Source: Bacillota bacterium
GTDB lineage: Bacteria; Bacillota; Clostridia; Acetivibrionales; DSM-1351
Direction of reading: 5' to 3'
DNA length: 28,145 nucleotides
Assembly: GCA_023395575.1 (NCBI GenBank)
Contig: JAEWZA010000461.1
Location: 1-28,145 of the forward strand
The notes below the pieces were generated by a model, which saw only the letters and a program-made list of their open reading frames with translations, ran no database searches and was not told the origin of the DNA. The position numbers and the translations under genes were made by a program. Positions 24,262 through 28,145 of the stretch are shown here, piece after piece (the stretch's first letter is position 1; each line of letters opens with the position of its first letter).

Positions 24262-24913
24262 GTTTCAGCCTTCCATTTTCAATTTCAATTATTCGATTAG
24301 CATGTAAAGCTATAAACTCCATATCGTGGCTAATTATAATAACGCCTATTCCTTTATTTTTTAGTTTCTCAATAATATCTCCCAGCATACTTTTTCTAAT
24401 ATAATCTAAAGAGGTTGTTGGTTCATCTAAAATCAGCATTTTGGGCGTTCTCATTAATATCGCAGCAAGAGCAAGCCTTTGCTTTTCACCTCGGCTAAGA
24501 GTAAAAGGTTTGTGCATTTTTAAGTGCAAAAGATCATACTCCTCTAGCTGATGCTCAACTCTTCTATTTATTTCATCTTTTGAAACACCCTCAAGCTCAA
24601 GGGGAAAGGAAAGTTCATCATAAACTGAGAGTGCAAACAGCTGTCTTTCGGGTGACTGATATAAGTAACCTATATTTTTGCCTATTTCACCTAAAGTCAT
24701 TTCACTTATATGTTTACCCCATGCAAAAATTTCTCCTCTAGAAGGCTTTAAAATTCCACATGCAAGCTTGCCAAGTGTAGTTTTACCGCTTCCATTTTTA
24801 CCGATGATTCCTGTAATTTCATTTTGATTAAATTCCACAGAGAAATTCTGAAATATCTTCTCTTTCTTTGGATATCCAAATGTAATTGATTTAACACTAA
24901 TAACATTCTTCAT
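24245..24913 (-). CDS. ecfA: ECF transporter ATPase EcfA (second)
   Basis: 222 residues with Walker A GKNGSGKTT, Q-loop YQSPERQLFA, signature LSRGEKQRLALA, Walker B MLILDEPT and switch His in ISHD. The frame extends to 24934, but the ATG at 24913 forms an ATGA overlap with the upstream EcfA stop and has GGAG just before it, so I use it. With the first EcfA it would form the heterodimer that drives EcfT. The signature is LSRGE rather than LSGGQ, a common variation in one partner of the pair. Confidence 0.93.
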   Translation of the reverse strand: MKNVISVKSITFGYPKKEKIFQNFSVEFNQNEITGIIGKNGSGKTTLGKLACGILKPSRGEIFAWGKHISEMTLGEIGKNIGYLYQSPERQLFALSVYDELSFPLELEGVSKDEINRRVEHQLEEYDLLHLKMHKPFTLSRGEKQRLALAAILMRTPKMLILDEPTTSLDYIRKSMLGDIIEKLKNKGIGVIIISHDMEFIALHANRIIEIENGRLKRDEYK

Positions 24914-25590
24914 AGTTCTCCGACATACTGACACAGTTTTTTATTTTTTAGCACTATAATATTATTCATAAGATTAAGATTTTGGATATCATGGTCTATC
25001 ATAATAATGGTTTTCCCTAATTTCTTAAGGTGCTTAATCACATCTGTAACACGTTCTCTGCCTTCCTTATCTAATTGCGAGTTAACCTCATCAAATATCA
25101 TAATCTGAGGCTGAAGAGTTAGTACCGAAGCAATTGCAATAAGCTGCATTTGCCCGCCTGATAAATTATTTGGATTTTCCAGCAGAAAGTCCTTCATTCC
25201 AACTATTTCAAGTGCACTATCAATTCGTTTTTTAATCTCTGGCCTGTCCAAACAAAGATTCTCCGCTGCAAATGCAAGCTCATCTTCAACAGTTGGAGAA
25301 AACAGTTGTGTTTCAGGATTTTGAAATACAATTGCTGCAATTTGAGAAACAAAGGGCAAATTGAGTTTGAGTATATCCCTTCCAAATAGCCCTACATACC
25401 CGTTTATATGTCCAGGTATAACATTTGGAATAATACCAGCTATGATATGGCACAAGGTACTTTTCCCATTTCCGCTAAGACCGACTAAACCAATACTTTC
25501 ACCTTCCTCAACGGACAGTGATATATCTTCTAAAATAATGTCTTTATTGTTGTAAGAAAACGTAAGATTCCTAATATCTATTGCTTTCAT
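24910..25590 (-). CDS. ecfA: ECF transporter ATPase EcfA (first)
   Basis: 226 residues with Walker A GLSGNGKST, Q-loop FQNPETQLFSPTVEDELAFAAENL (a stretch typical of EcfA proteins), signature LSGGQMQLIAIAS, Walker B IMIFDE and switch region IDHD. The D-loop region after Walker B reads VNSQLD instead of the usual PTSxLD, a small oddity. Both neighbours overlap by 4 bases. Having two dedicated ATPases and EcfT with one S component indicates a group-I (dedicated) ECF system. Confidence 0.93.
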   Translation of the reverse strand: MKAIDIRNLTFSYNNKDIILEDISLSVEEGESIGLVGLSGNGKSTLCHIIAGIIPNVIPGHINGYVGLFGRDILKLNLPFVSQIAAIVFQNPETQLFSPTVEDELAFAAENLCLDRPEIKKRIDSALEIVGMKDFLLENPNNLSGGQMQLIAIASVLTLQPQIMIFDEVNSQLDKEGRERVTDVIKHLKKLGKTIIMIDHDIQNLNLMNNIIVLKNKKLCQYVGEL

Positions 25591-26110
25591 CCTCTAACCT
25601 CAATGCTTACTACCCATTTGCATCTTCTATTACTAAACTCATCGGATGCAATTATTGTTTCATATGGTCCTGGTCCACCATCTTCCTTAGTTTTTAAAGC
25701 CTTTCCGCCTTCTTCATAAGCCAAAAATGCATTTTTATCCTTTAGCACTTCTGAACCACTGTAAGCAACTGTAAAATTATCAATCGAATTCATAACAACA
25801 GTATCTTTCTCAGTTATTTCAATATTACAGTGTTTTAATATATCCTTCAGTTCAATACCAGTATAACTTTCTAACTTAGGTTCTGTATCGGAAGTATCAT
25901 AAATAGCATTAAACTCCTTTGATTCAAGACTCATCAAAATATTTTTATCTAATTTTGTTTCCTTTTCTCCATACTTAACCAAAATTTCAAAGCTATCAAA
26001 TGAACTCTGATTTTTCTCCATACTATCACGCATAAGTAAAGATGAAAGAACTACTATTCCAAGCAAGCATACGATAATAACTGCTGAGATTATGTAATAT
26101 TTCTTTTTCA
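25587..26110 (-). CDS. Membrane-anchored sulfite-oxidase-fold (PF00174-like) protein
   Basis: About 174 residues. One hydrophobic anchor lies at ~7-28 (YYIISAVIIVCLLGIVVLSS), so the rest is outside. The domain fits the sulfite-oxidase molybdopterin-binding fold: SYTGIELKDILK, a VMNSIDNFTVAYS strand pair, NAFLAYEEGGKAL, GGPGPYETII and KWVVSIEV at the end. The Cys that ligates Mo in the true oxidases is not where expected, so it is probably a binding rather than catalytic version. The frame opens with GTG at 26120 overlapping the previous stop, but GGGAG spacing fits the ATG at 26110 better. It likely binds the ligand for the ECF importer or partners the phosphatase gene; this is inference. Confidence 0.7.
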
Positions 26111-26116
26111 TTAGTA

Positions 26117-27577
26117 TCACTCTCCCAAAATAATATATGGCACTAACATATCTTCATATCTGACTTTTCCATGTTCCCCACCAATAGCTTTATTCTCCAA
26201 AGCATGCATTCCATGATCTGCCGTTATAATGGCAACACAATTAGTTTTCTGTACAATATCCTCTATATATTTATCTATTTCACTGATATGTTTCATACAC
26301 TCATCTGAAAGTGGTCCATACTTATGCCCCATATCATCAATACCATGAAAATGGATAAAAGCCAAGTCATAATCCTTTTTCATAGCAACCAAAGTATTTT
26401 GATATACTTCGTCATCTACAAATCCATTGTCATTTGTATCAACATGCAGAATAGGCTTTATTGATGTATCCAAAATCCCAACATCACCTTCAAAAAGCAA
26501 GGCACTTTTTTGTTTTTCTATAGTATAGTCAAAAATGGTGGGTACAATTGTCTTTCTCTCTTTCCTACTTCCCACTCCACTTATATCAGGTGTTTCTCCT
26601 GAGATTATAGAAGCCATTCCAGCATTCGAAACAGGCTTATATACTGAGAGAGCATTGCTAACTTTTTGTTTATCCAAAAACCTTAATAAATTATGTTCTT
26701 TTGCATACTGATACTGCTTTAATCCAAAACCATCCAATAGAAACACTACAACTTTTTTGTTCTGCTTCAGATAGTGAAGTGCATCAAAATAGGCATTTGT
26801 AATGCTTGAACCGTCATCCGAAACATAAACACCCCTAACATTTGACAGTTCTTGTTTTTCATCTTCTAAATATAAGTCAATAGTGTTTTTCTTAAGCTCA
26901 AAATACTGAGAAGAATCAGTATATATTTGTCTGCCATTATCAAGTAGAACTGTAACAGGTTGTTTTTCAGGCATGCTTGCAGCATCGCATATTTTAATTA
27001 ATTTTTTCGGTGTATAGACAGTAACAAAATTTTTTTCTTGTCCCTTTATTGATGTTCCTTCAAACTTCTTTTTTAACATAATATCCTTTTTATATAACAT
27101 ACCATTAGTAATGTTAATTAAATTATCATCTTTAGTGAAAAATTGCACGCCAAAATCATTAATCTCATTTTTTGAAGCAACTACAATATCGGTAATATTT
27201 TTTATATTGCTACTAGGAGGAAGTTCTAAATTAACTGCCTCCCAACCATTTTTAGAACTCAACACAATAAAACATTGTTCTGACAATTCAAAATCAATCT
27301 CAGAAGTAAGACCATCAGCTCCTGTAATAAGAACTGTAGAGTTATCAGTGTATGCTTTTGCTTTGTCAATAACGTCTTTAAGCTTAATTCCTTTATATTT
27401 CTCACCACTAAACTCAACAGTTTCCTTATTAAATTGAGAAGCGTCCGAAATTTCAATTGGAGTTTCAACATCACCCCAAATGTTTATTTTTGTAATGTAG
27501 TTATTATCTGTTAGCACATACTGCCCAATTACTATAGCTGCCAAAATAAAAATTACTATCCACTGTATTTTTTTCAT
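26117..27577 (-). CDS. Anchored fusion: two sulfite-oxidase-fold domains plus NPP-type phosphatase
   Basis: 486 residues. An N-terminal anchor (~5-22) is followed by a PF00174-like domain (~32-135: YKGIKLKDVIDKA...VLITGADGLTSEID...NIKNITDIVVAS) and a second, weaker one (~185-255: KKLIKICDAASMP...TVLLDNGRQIYT...VRGVYVSDD). From ~275 on it is an alkaline-phosphatase/NPP-superfamily enzyme with a full set of likely site residues: Asp282 (LLDGFG), nucleophile candidate Ser317 (before NAGMASIISGE), Asp414 and His418 (HGIDDMGHKYGP), Asp454-His455 (TADHGM) and His469 (GGEHG). It should hydrolyse a phosphate mono- or diester outside the membrane. Adjacent to an S component, it could strip phosphate from the nutrient before import. 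AGGAG lies 6 bases before the ATG. Confidence 0.8.
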   Translation of the reverse strand: MKKIQWIVIFILAAIVIGQYVLTDNNYITKINIWGDVETPIEISDASQFNKETVEFSGEKYKGIKLKDVIDKAKAYTDNSTVLITGADGLTSEIDFELSEQCFIVLSSKNGWEAVNLELPPSSNIKNITDIVVASKNEINDFGVQFFTKDDNLINITNGMLYKKDIMLKKKFEGTSIKGQEKNFVTVYTPKKLIKICDAASMPEKQPVTVLLDNGRQIYTDSSQYFELKKNTIDLYLEDEKQELSNVRGVYVSDDGSSITNAYFDALHYLKQNKKVVVFLLDGFGLKQYQYAKEHNLLRFLDKQKVSNALSVYKPVSNAGMASIISGETPDISGVGSRKERKTIVPTIFDYTIEKQKSALLFEGDVGILDTSIKPILHVDTNDNGFVDDEVYQNTLVAMKKDYDLAFIHFHGIDDMGHKYGPLSDECMKHISEIDKYIEDIVQKTNCVAIITADHGMHALENKAIGGEHGKVRYEDMLVPYIILGE

Positions 27578-28126
27578 CTAGCTCTCCTTATTAAGTAAAC
27601 CTAGTTTTTCAATTTTATTAGATATAGAATAAGCTATTATTCCACCTAATGCACCTGAAAGACAGGCACAGCTTAGAGAGAGCATCAACGGCAAAAAAGG
27701 AAGTCTAAAGAAAACCATATTTGAAAGGTATGTTCCTGCACAGTTGGCTGCAATACACGCAAAAAGAAAGTGTAAAATGTTATATTTCTTATTAAATGAA
27801 AGTAGAAATATTACTTCGCTTGCAACTCCAGGAATGGTATAAGTAACTAAAGTCATTATTCCATGATTACCTGCTGCACCAATTGCTAAAACAATAATAG
27901 CCTGAACAAGAGCAGTAAGTATGCAAGCGCCTTTCTTTCTGACAATTCCCATAGCAAGTATAATCCAAAGCATATAAAAGCCACCTGCTACTGCTCCTCC
28001 AGGGATTAGCAATGGTCCAGTAATTATATGTATAAGCGGAACAACAATTGGTTTTATTGCAATCCCTATTGCTGCCATCATAGCAATAATTAGCATATCA
28101 AACATGGTGTATCTTTTTAGTATCAT
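27578..28126 (-). CDS. ECF transporter S component (YkoE-like)
   Basis: 182 residues, five to six membrane spans (~8-30, 35-60, 66-85, 90-110, 117-138, 145-170) and little else. The GP-x-x-IPGG-x-x-GG-x-Y-x-L-W segment (38-54) followed by a short basic turn (RKKGA) and then GNHGIMTL...PGVASEVIFL recalls YkoE-type S components, whose known relatives carry the thiamine precursor HMP. Place at the head of the ECF operon supports the call. Substrate cannot be read from the sequence; the neighbours argue for a phosphorylated or pterin-like cofactor. GGGGAG lies 13 bases before the ATG. The promoter and any riboswitch lie beyond the window. Confidence 0.75.
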   Translation of the reverse strand: MILKRYTMFDMLIIAMMAAIGIAIKPIVVPLIHIITGPLLIPGGAVAGGFYMLWIILAMGIVRKKGACILTALVQAIIVLAIGAAGNHGIMTLVTYTIPGVASEVIFLLSFNKKYNILHFLFACIAANCAGTYLSNMVFFRLPFLPLMLSLSCACLSGALGGIIAYSISNKIEKLGLLNKES

Positions 28127-28145
28127 ATTATTCTTACTGCTCCCC

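Overview
The window (about 35% GC, strong AGGAGG-type Shine-Dalgarno sites, clostridial-style ATP-binding and membrane proteins) looks like chromosomal DNA of an AT-rich Clostridia, perhaps a Ruminiclostridium-type anaerobe. That placement is inference from composition and protein style only. There are no tRNAs, rRNAs, CRISPR arrays, transposases, capsid genes or lysis genes.

Left end, 1-2673 (+ strand): a membrane-anchored MORN-repeat protein, a 530-base stretch holding a possibly decayed reading frame, and a PAAR-like DUF4280 tip protein that converges on the main cluster.

Centre, 21760 down to 2725 (- strand): a long, tightly packed operon for an extracellular contractile injection system (eCIS, a phage-tail-like particle). 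In transcription order it encodes a DUF4255 cap/terminator protein, an Ig-like protein, the sheath, tube 1, a tail-assembly-chaperone-like protein followed by a second short frame, tube 2, a 778-residue repeat protein, a LysM baseplate protein, the gp27/gp5-type spike, a gp25-like protein, two baseplate-J-like proteins, a gpI-like tail protein and a terminal fibre/baseplate-attached protein. A sigma-A-type promoter lies ahead of it at 21930-21958. No AAA+ ATPase, classical long coiled-coil tape measure or recognisable toxin is inside the window.

Four features of the operon stand out. (1) The small GpE'-like frame (DUF6760-like) has no usable start codon, and it lies in the -1 frame behind a canonical slippery heptamer T TTG GGG at the end of the chaperone gene. 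This suggests a phage-P2/lambda-style programmed frameshift in an eCIS. (2) The sheath gene's Shine-Dalgarno is separated from its ATG by a 9-bp hairpin that would bring the two together. (3) The sheath carries a duplicated ~82-residue insertion, and the 778-residue protein carries 54-residue tandem repeats nearly identical in DNA. (4) Hairpins lie mid-operon (16733-16780, 16823-16873, 7844-7902) where they could set expression ratios of sheath/tube versus baseplate.

Right end, 28126 down to 22045 (- strand): a compact eight-gene operon for an energy-coupling-factor (ECF) importer. It has an S component, a membrane-anchored protein with two sulfite-oxidase-like (molybdopterin-binding fold) domains fused to a complete NPP/alkaline-phosphatase-type active site, a second small anchored protein of the same fold, two EcfA ATPases, EcfT, a MobB-like P-loop protein with a cysteine cluster, and an APH-type small-molecule kinase. 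Together they suggest an outside-dephosphorylate, import, inside-rephosphorylate salvage route, possibly for a pterin or other phosphorylated cofactor. The substrate is not shown by the sequence.
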